DNA of 64,000 bases from Actinoplanes flavus (GTDB lineage: Bacteria; Actinomycetota; Actinomycetes; Mycobacteriales; Micromonosporaceae): positions 314,916-378,915 of the forward strand of contig NZ_JAGFNS010000002.1 of assembly GCF_017592555.1 (NCBI RefSeq), written 5' to 3'. Both the position numbers and the translations under genes were made by a program. The notes below the pieces were generated by a model. It saw nothing but the letters and a program-made list of their open reading frames with translations. It was not told the origin of the DNA and did not search any database. This document shows, one piece after another, positions 25,904-35,524 of the stretch; the stretch's first letter is position 1; every line of letters begins with the position of its first letter.

Positions 25904-27054
25904 GGCTGCCTCCCGACCACCCACATGGAGAAGAACTGCGACCCGCCCCCGTACGCGTGCCCGAGCGCCGTCGCCGCGCCCGGCACCTGGTGCTCCCCGG
26001 CCCGGCCCATCACCTGCATCGCGGCTTCGGCGAACCGCAGCAGGCCGGACGCGCCGATCGGGTTGGAGCAGAGGACCCCGCCGGACGGGTTGACCGGCAG
26101 CGCTCCGCCGATCCGGGTCTCACCCGATTCGACGAGTTTCCAGCCCTGTCCCTGGCCGACAAATCCGACGTTCTCCAGCCACATGGGCTCGAACCATGAA
26201 AAGGGCACGTAAAGTTCGGCTACGTCGATCTCCTCCAGCGGCCGTTTTATCCCCGCCGCCTCCCAGAGGGCGGACGCGGCCACCGAACCCGCCCGCGGAT
26301 CGACGTGATCCTTACCGGAGTAGAAGGTCGGCTCGGTCCGCATGGCGGTCGCCCGGATCCAGGCCACCTGGTTCGACGATGCCTCGGCGGCCGCCTGATC
26401 CCCGATCACCAGCGCGCAGGCGCCGTCCGAGGAGGGGCACGTCTCGTCGTACCGGATCGGATCCCACAGCATGGGGGACCGCTGCACCGAGTCGAGGGTG
26501 ATGTCCGGCTGCCGCAGATGCGCGTGGGGATTCAGGGCGCCGTTGCGCCGGTCCTTCACCGCCACCAGGGCGCCGATGTGCGCCGGAGCATCGAATCTCC
26601 GAATATACGAGCGGATATGGGGAGCGAAGTACCCGCCCGCCCCCGCCGTGATCGGCGCGCTGAACGGCGGCTGGATCGACAGCGCCCACATCGCGTTCGA
26701 CTCCGACTGCTTCTCGAACGCCACCGCCAGCACCCGCCGGTGCACCCCGGCCCGGATCAGGCTGGTCGCCACGATCCCGGTCGCCCCGCCCACCGAGCCG
26801 GCCGTGTGCACCCGCAGCAGCGGCTTCCCGGCCGCCCCGATCGCGTCCGCCAGGAACAGCTCGGGCATCATCACGCCCTCGAACAGGTCCGGCGCCTTAC
26901 CCAGCACCACCGCGTCGATCTGATCCCATCCGGTCGCCGCGTCGGCCAGCGCCCGGTCGATCGCCTCCCGGCACAGCCCGGCCATCGACACGTCGGTGCG
27001 CCGGGTACGGTGCTCCGTCTGCCCGGTTCCCAATACCGCGGCCCTGCGCATCAC
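25900..27054 (-). CDS. ltp3: Thiolase-like lipid-transfer protein, Ltp3 type
   Basis: A 384-residue thiolase-superfamily protein of the SCP-x/lipid-transfer group (compare M. tuberculosis Rv3523). GTGQTEH is at the N-terminus; LRVHTAGSVGGATG stands where classic thiolases carry the nucleophilic Cys, which is absent. NPSGGVLCSNPIGASGLLR is the C-terminal active-site block with Cys, and GHAYGGGSQF follows. Such proteins act with DUF35 partners in steroid side-chain carbon-carbon cleavage. It overlaps its neighbours on both sides by four bases. The symbol rests on family and gene order, not on a search. Confidence 0.75.
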   Translation of the reverse strand: MMRRAAVLGTGQTEHRTRRTDVSMAGLCREAIDRALADAATGWDQIDAVVLGKAPDLFEGVMMPELFLADAIGAAGKPLLRVHTAGSVGGATGIVATSLIRAGVHRRVLAVAFEKQSESNAMWALSIQPPFSAPITAGAGGYFAPHIRSYIRRFDAPAHIGALVAVKDRRNGALNPHAHLRQPDITLDSVQRSPMLWDPIRYDETCPSSDGACALVIGDQAAAEASSNQVAWIRATAMRTEPTFYSGKDHVDPRAGSVAASALWEAAGIKRPLEEIDVAELYVPFSWFEPMWLENVGFVGQGQGWKLVESGETRIGGALPVNPSGGVLCSNPIGASGLLRFAEAAMQVMGRAGEHQVPGAATALGHAYGGGSQFFSMWVVGRQP

Positions 27055-28007
27055 GCCTCCAGCACACAGACGAGGTTCTGCTGCAACGCGGGCCCGCTCG
27101 TGGCGTGCCCCACCGCGGTCCGCGCCCGCCCGGACATCACCTCGCCGGCCGCCGCCCCGATCCGCGACAGCCCGGCCGAGAACATCGCGTTCGCGCCGAA
27201 CGGCAGGTAGGAGCCGGCCCGGACCACCGCACGCAGCAGCAGCTCCTGATGGGTGAACGGGGCGTGCAGCGCGGCCACGTCCACCGGGCCGTCCAGGCCG
27301 GCGTCCCGGGCCGCCGCGACCGCCGACGGCACCGTGGTCAGGTCCCGCTCGCCGAGGCCCTGCGGATCCACCCGATGCGCGAACCCGGCGATCCGGGCCG
27401 GCCGTTCCCGCAGATCGCGGGCACGATCAGTCGCGGCCAGCACGACCGCCGCGGCACCGTCGGCGACGCGCGCCACGTCGTGCTCCCGCAACGGACAGCA
27501 GAGGTACGCGCCCTCGGCGCGCCGCCCCACCACCCGCGCCATGTCGTCCTCGGTGAACAGTCCCGCGTCCAGGGCGAGCCGGGCCTGCAACGCCGCGACG
27601 CTCGTCGCGCCCGGCCACAGCGGCGCCACCGTGTACGGGTCCAGCTGCAACGACAGCACCCGGTCCAGATCGCCGGCCGTGCCCTTGCCGAACCCGTACA
27701 CCAGGGCGGTCTCCGCCTCCCCGGCCAGAATCTTGAGGTACGCCTCGTACAGCGCCCACGCCGCGTCCATCTCCACGTGCGATTCGCTGATCGGCGGCAC
27801 CGCCCCGATCGCGTCCACCGCGCTGACGAACGAGAACGCCCGCCCGGCCAGGTAGTCCGACGACCCGGAGCACCAGAAGTCGACCTCGCGGCGGCCCAGC
27901 CCGGCGTCCGCCAGCGCGGCCGTGATGACCGGTACCAGCGTCTCCACCCCACTCGTGGTGAGCGAGCGGTCCGCGCTCGCGTATCCCACCACCGCCACGG
28001 CGTTCAC
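27051..28007 (-). CDS. ltp4: Thiolase-like lipid-transfer protein, Ltp4 type
   Basis: A 318-residue thiolase-fold protein resembling Rv3522: N-terminal VVGYASADRSLTTSG, the SESHVEMDAAWALYEAY helix, and C-terminal NAMFSAGLSRIGAAAGEV. The classic nucleophile Cys is not evident. The real start is the GTG at 28007 in GTGA overlap with the DUF35 gene; the longer frame to 28709 is a shadow. The DUF35-Ltp4-Ltp3 order matches Rv3521-Rv3522-Rv3523, so the three products probably form one steroid-degrading complex. Confidence 0.75.
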   Translation of the reverse strand: MNAVAVVGYASADRSLTTSGVETLVPVITAALADAGLGRREVDFWCSGSSDYLAGRAFSFVSAVDAIGAVPPISESHVEMDAAWALYEAYLKILAGEAETALVYGFGKGTAGDLDRVLSLQLDPYTVAPLWPGATSVAALQARLALDAGLFTEDDMARVVGRRAEGAYLCCPLREHDVARVADGAAAVVLAATDRARDLRERPARIAGFAHRVDPQGLGERDLTTVPSAVAAARDAGLDGPVDVAALHAPFTHQELLLRAVVRAGSYLPFGANAMFSAGLSRIGAAAGEVMSGRARTAVGHATSGPALQQNLVCVLEA

Positions 28008-28933
28008 AGGTGTTCCGCGTACGACTCGTAGGGGGCGTCCGGCTCCCCGGACGGCTCGAAGTGGTCGATGTTCTCCGGCGTGGTGGACCATCGCGACCGG
28101 TCCCGCCAGACCGCGGCCACCCGCATCCCCATCCGCACGTCCGCGGCCTCGACGCCGAGGATCAGGTGCGAGATCGGGATGTCGGCGCCGTCCAGCAGCA
28201 CCTGCGCCACCACGTACGGCGGGGTCAGCCGCTGCCCCGCGAACGGCACGTTGACCACGCAGAACGTGGTGACCATGCCGCGGTCGGCGACCTCCACCAC
28301 CTCGTCCGGGGCCACCCCGTCGGCGGGGCAGACGCGCGGGGGGACGTACACCTTCCGGCAGGCCGGGCAGCGCTGGCCGATGATCCGCCCCTGTTCCAGG
28401 GCCCGCAGATAGCGGTCCTCCTCGGTGGACGTGGTGTGTGTGTAGTGCAACCGGATCGGCGTGGTCATGATCTCCACCGGCTCGCCGCCGGTTGAACCGG
28501 ACATGTCGGATTCGCCAGGCTCGAAGCATTCGATGTCCCGGATGTGTCCCTGTCTCGCGGGCGTCCAGCGAATCCGCACCCGCATCCCGGTGTGCAACTC
28601 GGAGGCGTCCACCGCGTGCAGCATCGGCGTGTCCGCGCCGTCCAGCCGGATCAGCGCCCACCCGAACGGCCGGTCCAGTGGCTGTCCCTCGACCGGCCGC
28701 GCGTTCCACGTCCAGCTCACCACGGTCCCGGTGGGCGACACCTCGACCAGGTCGGTGACCGGCTCGTGGGTGACCGGGTCGTACTCCAGCGGCGGCACGT
28801 GCACCCGCCCGTCCGAGGTCCGCGCACCCAGCACCCGCCGCTCCCGCAACCCCGCCATGAACCGGCCCAGCACCGGCCCGAGTGAGCGGGTGTAGTCGAA
28901 GGCGATGGTCAGCGGTGCCGCGAGGGTATCCAC
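28004..28933 (-). CDS. Tandem DUF35/OB-fold protein, partner of Ltp thiolases
   Basis: About 309 residues with two OB-fold DUF35 modules in tandem, as in Rv3521. The first lacks a zinc ribbon. The second begins with CPACRKVYVPPRVCPADG, where the fourth zinc ligand is replaced. DUF35 proteins bind thiolase-like aldolases and present acyl-CoA. GTG at 28933 (VDTLAAPLTIAF) is preferred; the longer frame begins with TTG at 28957 inside the KstR-type box and lacks a ribosome site. It is the first gene of the operon. Confidence 0.75.
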   Translation of the reverse strand: MDTLAAPLTIAFDYTRSLGPVLGRFMAGLRERRVLGARTSDGRVHVPPLEYDPVTHEPVTDLVEVSPTGTVVSWTWNARPVEGQPLDRPFGWALIRLDGADTPMLHAVDASELHTGMRVRIRWTPARQGHIRDIECFEPGESDMSGSTGGEPVEIMTTPIRLHYTHTTSTEEDRYLRALEQGRIIGQRCPACRKVYVPPRVCPADGVAPDEVVEVADRGMVTTFCVVNVPFAGQRLTPPYVVAQVLLDGADIPISHLILGVEAADVRMGMRVAAVWRDRSRWSTTPENIDHFEPSGEPDAPYESYAEHL

Positions 28934-28942
28934 GTCAATGAG

Positions 28943-28956
28943 TGAAACACGTTCCA
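28943..28956. promoter_or_regulatory. KstR-type box for the DUF35/ltp/oxidase operon
   Basis: TGAAACACGTTCCA fits the KstR consensus tnnAACnnGTTnnA at every fixed position. It lies 10 bp before the preferred DUF35 start. Confidence 0.75.
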
Positions 28957-28998
28957 ATATTGGCGAGCAAGGACCGTGTGTAGACGCTTTCTCATCGA

Positions 28999-29012
28999 TG
29001 GAACCAGTTATA
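28999..29012. promoter_or_regulatory. KstR-type box in front of the divergent acyl-CoA synthetase gene
   Basis: TGGAACCAGTTATA fits tnnAACnnGTTnnA exactly. It overlaps a TATAGA-like -10 element whose predicted start is at or next to the ATG at 29023. Confidence 0.75.
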
Positions 29013-29022
29013 GAGTCGGGCC

Positions 29023-30558
29023 ATGACGGGCATCGGGATGTGGACCATCGCGGCCGAGCGGCCGCAGCTCGCGGCCATCGTGGACCCGGACGGCCGCACC
29101 CTCACCTACGGCGAACTCGCCACCGAGGCCGACCGGATCGGGCGCGGCCTGCGCGACGCCGGGCTGGAGGCGGGCGACACCATCGCCCTGCTGCTGCCCA
29201 ACGGCGCCGACATCCTCACCGCCTACTTCGCGGCCGCCCAGATCGGGCTCCACGTCGTACCGCTGAACTGGCATCTCACCGCCGCCGAGATCGGCTACAT
29301 CCTGCGCGACTGCGGCGCCCGCGCCTTCATCGCGCACGAACGCTTCGCCGACGCGGCCCGCGAGGCCGGGCCGTCCGTGCCATCCCGCTTCGCGGTCGGC
29401 GACATCCCGGGCTTCGCGCCCCTGTCCACCCTGGGCGCGGGCGGATCCGGCAGACCCTTCCCTCGTACGCTCGGCGCGCTCATGGTCTACACGTCCGGCA
29501 CGTCGGGCCGGCCCAAAGGGGTACGCCGTCCGCTGCTCGGCCTCGACCCCGACCAGGTGCCACCGGTGTCGTTGTGGTTCTTCGGACTGTTCGGTCTGCG
29601 CCCGTTCGACGATCACGTCCATCTGTGCTGCTCACCGCTTTACCACACGGCCGTGATGAACTTCGCGGTGATCTCGCTCCAGTTCGGCCACACGGTCGTG
29701 GTGATGGACCACTGGGACGCCGAGGAGTTCCTCCGTCTGGTGAGCACACACCGGGCCACCCACAGCCACATGGTGCCCACCCAGTTCCGGCGGCTGCTCG
29801 CCCTGCCCGCACACGCCCGGCGGCGGTACGACGTGTCCTCGATGCGCGCCATGATCCACGGGGCCGCGCCCTGCCCGCAGCCGGTGAAACGGAACATGCT
29901 CGACTGGTTCGGGCCGGTCGTGATCGAGTACTACGCCGCCTCCGAGGGCGGCGGCACCCTGATCACCGCCGCCGAATGGCTCCAGCGGCCCGGCTCGGTC
30001 GGCCGTGCCTGGCCCGGCTCCCGGGTCCGGGTCCTCGACGACGACGGCAAGGACCGGCCGCCCGGCGAACCCGGCACCGTCTACCTCCAGATGGGCGACG
30101 CCACCTTCGAATACCACGGAGACGCCGAGAAGACCCGCGCCTCCTGGCGGGACCGGATGTTCACCGTCGGCGACATCGGCTACCTCGACGACGACGGCTA
30201 CCTGTTCCTCTGCGACCGGGCCAGCGACGTGATCATCACCGGCGGCGTCAACGTCTACCCCGCCGAGATCGAGAACGAGCTGGCCGTCCACCCGGCGGTC
30301 GCCGACGCCGCGGTCTTCGGCATCCCGCACGACGAGTGGGGCGAGGAGATCAAAGCCGTGGTCCAGCCCCGGCCCGGCATCAACCCCGGCCCCGCCCTCA
30401 CCACCGAACTGCTCGCCTTCCTGGCCGGCCGGGTGGCCCGCTTCAAACTGCCCCGCACCGTCGACTACGTCGCCGAACTGCCCCGCGACCCGAACGGCAA
30501 GCTCTACAAGCGCCACCTCCGCGACCCCTACTGGTCCGGCCGAGACCGCGCCATCTAG
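29023..30558 (+). CDS. Acyl-CoA synthetase, probable steroid side-chain CoA ligase
   Basis: A 511-residue FadD-family ligase. The phosphate loop is YTSGTSGRPKGV near residue 158, the A5 region is EYYAASEGGGT, the hinge VGDIGYLDDDGYLFLCDRASD, then ITGGVNVYPAEIE, and the catalytic Lys is in RDPNGKLYKRHLRDPYW. It is divergent from the ltp operon with its own KstR-type box, so the substrate is likely a sterol side-chain acid or degradation product. I cannot assign it to a specific FadD number. No strong ribosome site; a leaderless start is likely. Confidence 0.82.
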   Translation: MTGIGMWTIAAERPQLAAIVDPDGRTLTYGELATEADRIGRGLRDAGLEAGDTIALLLPNGADILTAYFAAAQIGLHVVPLNWHLTAAEIGYILRDCGARAFIAHERFADAAREAGPSVPSRFAVGDIPGFAPLSTLGAGGSGRPFPRTLGALMVYTSGTSGRPKGVRRPLLGLDPDQVPPVSLWFFGLFGLRPFDDHVHLCCSPLYHTAVMNFAVISLQFGHTVVVMDHWDAEEFLRLVSTHRATHSHMVPTQFRRLLALPAHARRRYDVSSMRAMIHGAAPCPQPVKRNMLDWFGPVVIEYYAASEGGGTLITAAEWLQRPGSVGRAWPGSRVRVLDDDGKDRPPGEPGTVYLQMGDATFEYHGDAEKTRASWRDRMFTVGDIGYLDDDGYLFLCDRASDVIITGGVNVYPAEIENELAVHPAVADAAVFGIPHDEWGEEIKAVVQPRPGINPGPALTTELLAFLAGRVARFKLPRTVDYVAELPRDPNGKLYKRHLRDPYWSGRDRAI

Positions 30559-30595
30559 ACAACCTTTGCGGTCGAGGTCCGCGTTTCGCTTCCGG

Positions 30596-30710
30596 CCCCT
30601 TTCCTGGTACGCCTGTCGTCGTCCCGTTTCTATTCGTCCCGTTCCGCCCGCCCGCCCGTCTCGCTGCCCACTCCCGCCTGTGCCGCCCCCGCCGGGCGGA
30701 GATCGGTCGG
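30596..30710 (+). repeat. Dispersed ~115-bp element, copy C
   Basis: It begins CCCCTTTCCTGGTACG and ends GTGCCGCCCCCGCCGGGCGG then AGATCGGTCGG. Its centre (CCCGTT...TTCCGCCC, CTGCCCACTCC) aligns with copy B at 54624 over the full length. A second loose copy of the GC-rich end follows near 30728. The rest of the gap 30559-31033 shows no gene. Confidence 0.7.
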
Positions 30711-31033
30711 CCACTCACGCATGTGCTGCCGCCCCCGCCGGGCGGGTGGTTGCGGTTGGTGCTTGCCAGGCACCCGGGTGCGGCTCCCGGCGGTCACGCC
30801 GCTCGCGCCACGCGGAGGTGAACGCACACGAAAGCCGTCACGTGGGCTGCCGTCGCGGCGATAGGCCACGTAGGCGACCACGACACCGCCACCGTGCGCG
30901 CCCACCCTCGTGCAAGCACGACCAACCGTCCCGGGCGGCCGGCGCAACGGCCGCGTCGCCGGCCGGACCCGGCAATTGCTCGCGAGGCGCCGCGGGACGG
31001 GGTGGTTTGGCGGGAACGGGCACGTCCGTACGA

Positions 31034-31813
31034 TCAAACGCCTTTGAAGTGGGGTTTTCGTTTTTCGATGAAGGCGCGCGGGCCCTCCTTGGCGTCCTCG
31101 GACATGAAGACGCGGATGCCGATGCGGGATTCGAGGGCGAACGCCTCGTTCTCCGGCAGGCCCTCGGTCTCGCGGATGGTGCGCAGGATGGCCTGCACGG
31201 CGAGGGGGCCGTTCGCGGCGATCGTCTCGGCGATTCTCAAGGCATGCGCCAGGGCTTCGCCATCGGGGACGACGTGGCCGATCAGTCCGGCGTCGCGGGC
31301 CTCGAAGGCGGTCAGGTGCCGGCCGGTGAGCAGGAGATCGGCGGCCACCGTGTAGGGCAGCTGGCGTGGCAGCCGGACCGCCGAGCCGCCGAGCGGGAAC
31401 AGCCCCCACCGGGCCTCGGAGACGCCGAAGCGGGCGCTCTCGCCGGCCACCCGCACGTCGGTGGCCTGCAGGATCTCGGTGCCGCCGGCGACGGCCGGAC
31501 CTTCCACGGCGGCGATCAGCGGCTTGGTCAGACGGCGGCCCTTGAGCAGCGCGTCGATGCGGGACAGGTCGGTGCCGTTGGACCGGAACCCGTCGCCGGG
31601 GTGCTCGGCGGTCATGGCGCGAAGGTCGGCGCCCGCACAGAACGCGCCACCCGCGCCGGTCAGGATCGCCACCCGGATCGACGGGTCGGTGTCGACCCGG
31701 TCCCAGGCGTCGCGCATCACCGCCATCATCGCGGGGGAGAGCGCGTTGCGGACCTCCGGCCGGTTCATCGTGACGATCAGGATCGGTCCGCGCTGTTCGA
31801 CGAGAGCGTCCAC
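31034..31813 (-). CDS. echA19: Enoyl-CoA hydratase, EchA19-like
   Basis: A 259-residue crotonase with oxyanion-hole segments [10 protein letters not shown] near residue 60 and [13 protein letters not shown] near 107. The acidic residue in the second block (GTEIL, then [12 protein letters not shown]) is placed as in hydratases. It is divergent from a FadD19-like gene across a KstR-type box, as in M. tuberculosis (Rv3515c/Rv3516), which supports a role in hydrating the C24 steroid enoyl-CoA of the side chain. GTG start with GGGAGGG upstream. Confidence 0.8.
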   Translation of the reverse strand: MDALVEQRGPILIVTMNRPEVRNALSPAMMAVMRDAWDRVDTDPSIRVAILTGAGGAFCAGADLRAMTAEHPGDGFRSNGTDLSRIDALLKGRRLTKPLIAAVEGPAVAGGTEILQATDVRVAGESARFGVSEARWGLFPLGGSAVRLPRQLPYTVAADLLLTGRHLTAFEARDAGLIGHVVPDGEALAHALRIAETIAANGPLAVQAILRTIRETEGLPENEAFALESRIGIRVFMSEDAKEGPRAFIEKRKPHFKGV

Positions 31814-31851
31814 CCGGTTTCCCTCCCAGTGCCAAACTCTTGCTCCGGAAC

Positions 31852-31865
31852 GATAACAGGTTCTA
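31852..31865. promoter_or_regulatory. KstR-type box between echA19 and fadD19
   Basis: GATAACAGGTTCTA fits the KstR consensus except for the first base. TACTTT right after it is spaced so that the ATG at 31876 would be the first transcribed codon. The same box can control the divergent hydratase. Confidence 0.7.
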
Positions 31866-31875
31866 CTTTGCGTTG

Positions 31876-33459
31876 ATGGCGGCCAATATTGCGGACCTGT
31901 TCGAGCACGCGGTCGACGCCTTCTCCGATCGCGTCGCGGTGGCCTGCGGCGAGCGTGAGACCACCTACGCGGAGCTGGAGGAGAGCGCCAACCGTTTGGC
32001 CCATTTCCTGCGAAGTCGAGGAGTGGGCAAGGGCGCCCACGTCGGGCTGTACGCGGGCAACTCGATCGAGGCCGTGGTGGCCATGATCGCCGTGTACAAG
32101 CTGCGCGCCGTGGTCGTCAACGTCAACTACCGGTATGTGGAGAACGAGTTACAGTACCTGTTCGAGGACGCCTCCCTGACCGCGCTGATCCACGACCGCG
32201 GATTCTCGGCGAAGGTCCGGGCCGTGGGCGGCGGCCTGGACACCACGATCGCCCTGCCGGACGGGACCGATGCCGACATCCCGGGCGTCTCCTACGCGGA
32301 CGCCGTCGCCGCCGGCAAACCCGACCGGGACTTCGAGCCCCGTGAGGGCGACGACATCTACCTGCTCTACACCGGCGGCACCACCGGCTACCCGAAGGGC
32401 GTCATCTGGCGGCACGAGGACGTGTGGCGAGTTCTCGGTGGTGGCATCGATTTCATGTCCGGCATCCCCGTCGAGGACGAGTGGGCCCAGTCCCGGCGCG
32501 GCGCCGAGATGCCGCCGATGGTCCGGTTCTGCCTCGCCCCGCTCATCCACGGCAACGCCCAGTGGGCCGCCCTCGCGGCGCTGTTCGGCGGCGACACCGT
32601 GGTGTTCCTGCCCCACTTCGACCCGGACGACGTGTGGCGGGTGATCGAACGCCGCCAGGTCAACGTGGTGGTCCTGATCGGCGACGCGATGGCCCGGCCG
32701 ATCATCGAGGCGTACCTGGCCGGCAACTACGACGGATCCTCGCTGGTGGCGATCTCGTCCAGTGCCGCCCTGTTCTCGCCATCGGTGAAGCGGCAGTACC
32801 TGGAGGCGCTGCCCAACGTCATGGTCACCGACGCGATCGGCTCCTCGGAGACCGGATTCGCCGGCATCGGCATCGTCGCCGACGTCCAGGGCGGCGCCGT
32901 CGACGGGCCGCGGGTCATGCCCGGCCCGGACACCATCGTCATCGACGAGTACGGCAACAAGGCCGCACCCGGCGTCGTCGGCCGGCTGGCCCGCGGCGGG
33001 CACGTGCCGCTCGGCTACCACAAGGATCCGGAGAAGACCGCCGCGCTGCTCACCGAGGTGGACGGGGTCCGCTACGCGATACCCGGCGACCTGGCCCGGA
33101 TCGAGGAGGACGGCACCCTCACCCTGCTCGGCCGTGGCAACACGTGCGTCAACACCGGCGGCGAGAAGGTCTTCCCCGAAGAGGTCGAGGGCGCCCTGAA
33201 AGCCCATCCGGACGTGTTCGACGCCCTGGTCATCGGTGCGCCCGACGACCTGCTCGGCCAGAAGGTCGTCGCCCTCGTCCAGACCCGCCCCGGCGCGACC
33301 CTCGACCTGGACGACCTCGACACCCACGTGCGGCAGCGCATCGCCGGCTACAAGGTGCCGCGCCGGATCTGGGTGGTCGACGGGATCCAGCGCACCATCA
33401 GCGGCAAGGCCGACTACCGGTGGGCGCACACCTACGCGAGGGAGCACCATGCGGACTGA
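31876..33459 (+). CDS. fadD19: Steroid side-chain acyl-CoA synthetase, FadD19-like
   Basis: A 527-residue AMP-forming ligase. The phosphate loop is [14 protein letters not shown] near residue 172; [10 protein letters not shown] and SSETGF are substrate/A5 regions; [13 protein letters not shown] is a variant of the usual GGxNV(Y/F)P; the catalytic Lys is in ISGKADYRW. The [17 protein letters not shown] insertion and overall form match FadD19 ligases that activate C26/C24 sterol acids. ATG at 31876 is preferred over an in-frame TTG at 31840, which lies upstream of the promoter. It overlaps the next gene by 11 bp. Confidence 0.8.
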   Translation: MAANIADLFEHAVDAFSDRVAVACGERETTYAELEESANRLAHFLRSRGVGKGAHVGLYAGNSIEAVVAMIAVYKLRAVVVNVNYRYVENELQYLFEDASLTALIHDRGFSAKVRAVGGGLDTTIALPDGTDADIPGVSYADAVAAGKPDRDFEPREGDDIYLLYTGGTTGYPKGVIWRHEDVWRVLGGGIDFMSGIPVEDEWAQSRRGAEMPPMVRFCLAPLIHGNAQWAALAALFGGDTVVFLPHFDPDDVWRVIERRQVNVVVLIGDAMARPIIEAYLAGNYDGSSLVAISSSAALFSPSVKRQYLEALPNVMVTDAIGSSETGFAGIGIVADVQGGAVDGPRVMPGPDTIVIDEYGNKAAPGVVGRLARGGHVPLGYHKDPEKTAALLTEVDGVRYAIPGDLARIEEDGTLTLLGRGNTCVNTGGEKVFPEEVEGALKAHPDVFDALVIGAPDDLLGQKVVALVQTRPGATLDLDDLDTHVRQRIAGYKVPRRIWVVDGIQRTISGKADYRWAHTYAREHHAD

Positions 33460-34534
33460 CCTCTGCGACCTGCTCGGCGTCGACCATCCGATCGTCGGGT
33501 TCAGCCCGTCCGAGCACGTCGTCGCGGCCATCAGCCGGGCCGGCGGGTTCGGGGTGCTCGGCTGCGTCCGGTTCAACGACGCCGCCGAACTCGACACCGT
33601 CCTCACCTGGCTGGACCGGGAGACCGAGGGCCGCCCCTACGGCGTTGACGTGGTGATGCCCGGCAAAGTCCCCACCGAGGGACTGCCCGCCGACCTCGGT
33701 GAACTGATCCCTCCCGGACACCGCGACTTCGTCGAACGGACCCTGCAACGCCTCGGCGTCCCCCCGCTCGGGGCCGCCTCGGACCGGCCCGGCGTCCTCG
33801 GCTGGCTGCACTCGGTCGCTCGCAGTCACGTCGAAGTGGCTCTCCAGCACCCGGTCCGGCTGATCGCCAACGCGCTCGGCCCGCCGCCACCGGACGTCAT
33901 CGCCCAGGCCCACGACCGTGGTCTGCTGGTCGCCGCGCTCGCCGGCCGGGCCGACCACGCCCGCGGTCATGTGGCGGCCGGAGTCGACATCGTGGTCGCT
34001 CAGGGCTATGAAGCCGGCGGGCACACCGGGGAGATCGCCAGCATGGTGCTGGTCCCGGAGATCGTCGACGCGGTCGGCGTACCGGTCCTGGCGGCCGGCG
34101 GCATCGGCAGCGGACGCCAGATCGCCGCCGCCCTCGCCCTCGGCGCGCGCGGCGTGTGGATGGGCTCGGTCTGGCTCGGCTCCAGCGAATACCGCAGCGC
34201 CCCGGCACTGCGCGACGCTCTCCTCCAAGCCGGCTCCGGCGACACCGTGCGTAGCCGCATCTACTCCGGCAAACCGGCCCGCCTGTTGCGCAACCGCTGG
34301 ACCGAGGCATGGTCCGAATCAGACGCGCCCGCACCACTTCCGATGCCGTTGCAGAACCTGCTCGTCTCCGGGGCCCACGACCGCCTGATGGCCTCCGGGG
34401 ACCCGACCGTCGTACCGATGCCGGTCGGCCAGATCGTTGGCCGGATGAACGAGGTCCGCCCCGTTTCCGCCATCCTCACCGACCTGGTCACCGAAGCCGA
34501 CGAAACCCTCTCCCAAATCCACAAACTCCTCTGA
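33449..34534 (+). CDS. Nitronate monooxygenase-family FMN oxidoreductase
   Basis: A 361-residue TIM-barrel flavoprotein of the 2-nitropropane dioxygenase family. Visible: the start strand LLGVDHPIVGF, SRAGGFGVLG, the phosphate-binding GYEAGGHTGE with candidate His, AAGGIGSGRQIAAAL, and GVWMGSVWLGSSE. It is co-transcribed with the FadD19-like ligase, so it probably reduces or oxidises a steroid-CoA intermediate rather than a nitronate; IpdC at 60712 is a second member of the family. The longer frame from 33236 is a shadow. Confidence 0.8.
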   Translation: MRTDLCDLLGVDHPIVGFSPSEHVVAAISRAGGFGVLGCVRFNDAAELDTVLTWLDRETEGRPYGVDVVMPGKVPTEGLPADLGELIPPGHRDFVERTLQRLGVPPLGAASDRPGVLGWLHSVARSHVEVALQHPVRLIANALGPPPPDVIAQAHDRGLLVAALAGRADHARGHVAAGVDIVVAQGYEAGGHTGEIASMVLVPEIVDAVGVPVLAAGGIGSGRQIAAALALGARGVWMGSVWLGSSEYRSAPALRDALLQAGSGDTVRSRIYSGKPARLLRNRWTEAWSESDAPAPLPMPLQNLLVSGAHDRLMASGDPTVVPMPVGQIVGRMNEVRPVSAILTDLVTEADETLSQIHKLL

Positions 34535-34651
34535 CCGTACGAGGAGGGCCGCCTCGCCGCATCGAGCCAGCCCCGAGACGCCCTGCGAGCCAGGCGTTCC
34601 CTCAGGGCCGTCCCGCCCCCACCGGGCGTGAGCCTGACCGGGCGGCTGGCG

Positions 34652-34781
34652 GCGCGCGGTCCGACCCTGGGTGGCAGGCGGCGCGCGGTCCGGCCCGGGG
34701 TGGCTGGCGGTGCGCGGTCCGGCCTGGGTGGCTGGTGGTGCATGGTCCGACCCGGGGTGGCTGGCGGTGCACGGGTCACGG
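34652..34781. repeat. 29-bp tandem repeat, four copies plus a partial
   Basis: Units start at 34652, 34681, 34710, 34738 and 34767 (28-29 bp), with core GCGCGGTCCGRCCCGGGG and then TGGCTGGCG. The array fills most of the gap 34535-34849, which shows no gene. Confidence 0.8.
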
Positions 34782-34849
34782 GGTCTGGCTGGTTGTCAGG
34801 GCTGTTTCACGGGAGAGCGGCAGCACTGGTGGCCGGCCGGGTTCGCCGG

Positions 34850-35413
34850 TCAGGCCGGGTCGCGGCCGATGAAGCCGATCAGGCGGGTCACCGGGTCGGC
34901 GTCGGTGGGGACGGTGACCTTCGGGCCGTACTGGCCGGAGGCCCGCAGCATCTCGTCCATCGGTTCCATGCCGGACAGCAGGAGGGTGGCGTAGGCCGGG
35001 TCCAGGAACTCGTCCTGGCCGGTGGCCCGGGCCAGATCCCAGGTGTGCATGAAGACGTCAGTCGTGTAGAAGCGGTCGATCGCCTGATCCAGGGGGAGTT
35101 CGCCGAGGTGCGGGTTGGTCAGGGTGCGGTCGGCGGTCTTCGGGTCGTCCAGGACGGCCTGGACGGCGGTGTGGTGCGCCTGCCAGGCGGCGACCGGGTC
35201 GGCATCCACTGACGGAACCGGCGGCAGGGTGACCTCCGAGCCGGAGGCCAGGAAGCCGGGGAGCCACTCGACCAGGTGGCGGACCACGTCGCGGGCGGTC
35301 CAACCGGCGACCGGGGCCGGCGCGTCCCAGTCCTGGGCGCCGGTCACACGGGCGGTGAAGCCTGCGGCGATCTCGCGGTGCCGTTCGGCGGGTGACAGTT
35401 CGGCGAGTGTCAT
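34850..35413 (-). CDS. TIGR03086-type (DinB/mycothiol-dependent-like) metal-binding protein
   Basis: A 187-residue four-helix-bundle protein. Candidate metal ligands are His in VVRHLVEWLPG near 46, His around AWQAHHTA, and His in DVFMHTWDLARATG near 130, the typical three-His arrangement of DinB-like mycothiol-dependent enzymes; WTARDVVRHL is the family signature region. The reaction is unknown. ATG at 35413; an inverted repeat lies about 90 bp upstream. Confidence 0.75.
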   Translation of the reverse strand: MTLAELSPAERHREIAAGFTARVTGAQDWDAPAPVAGWTARDVVRHLVEWLPGFLASGSEVTLPPVPSVDADPVAAWQAHHTAVQAVLDDPKTADRTLTNPHLGELPLDQAIDRFYTTDVFMHTWDLARATGQDEFLDPAYATLLLSGMEPMDEMLRASGQYGPKVTVPTDADPVTRLIGFIGRDPA

Positions 35414-35502
35414 CCTTGGCGTCCTCTCTCGATCTGGCTGCGTGGGAGTTTCGATCCGGCCGGGTGGTGGCGATCGGGCTCGAGGTTCGCGATCTGGCCG
35501 TA

Positions 35503-35524
35503 GTTTCAACCTATCAGTTGAAAC
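35503..35524. promoter_or_regulatory. Inverted repeat GTTTCAAC-N6-GTTGAAAC
   Basis: Two perfect 8-bp arms around CTATCA form a likely operator (MarR-like in style) upstream of the gene ending at 34850. No adjacent regulator gene is present. Confidence 0.6.

Noticed and set aside
27051..28709. 552-residue version of the Ltp4-like protein
   Set aside because: The extra N-terminus is a shadow of the DUF35 gene; a GTG in GTGA overlap at 28007 gives the family-length protein.
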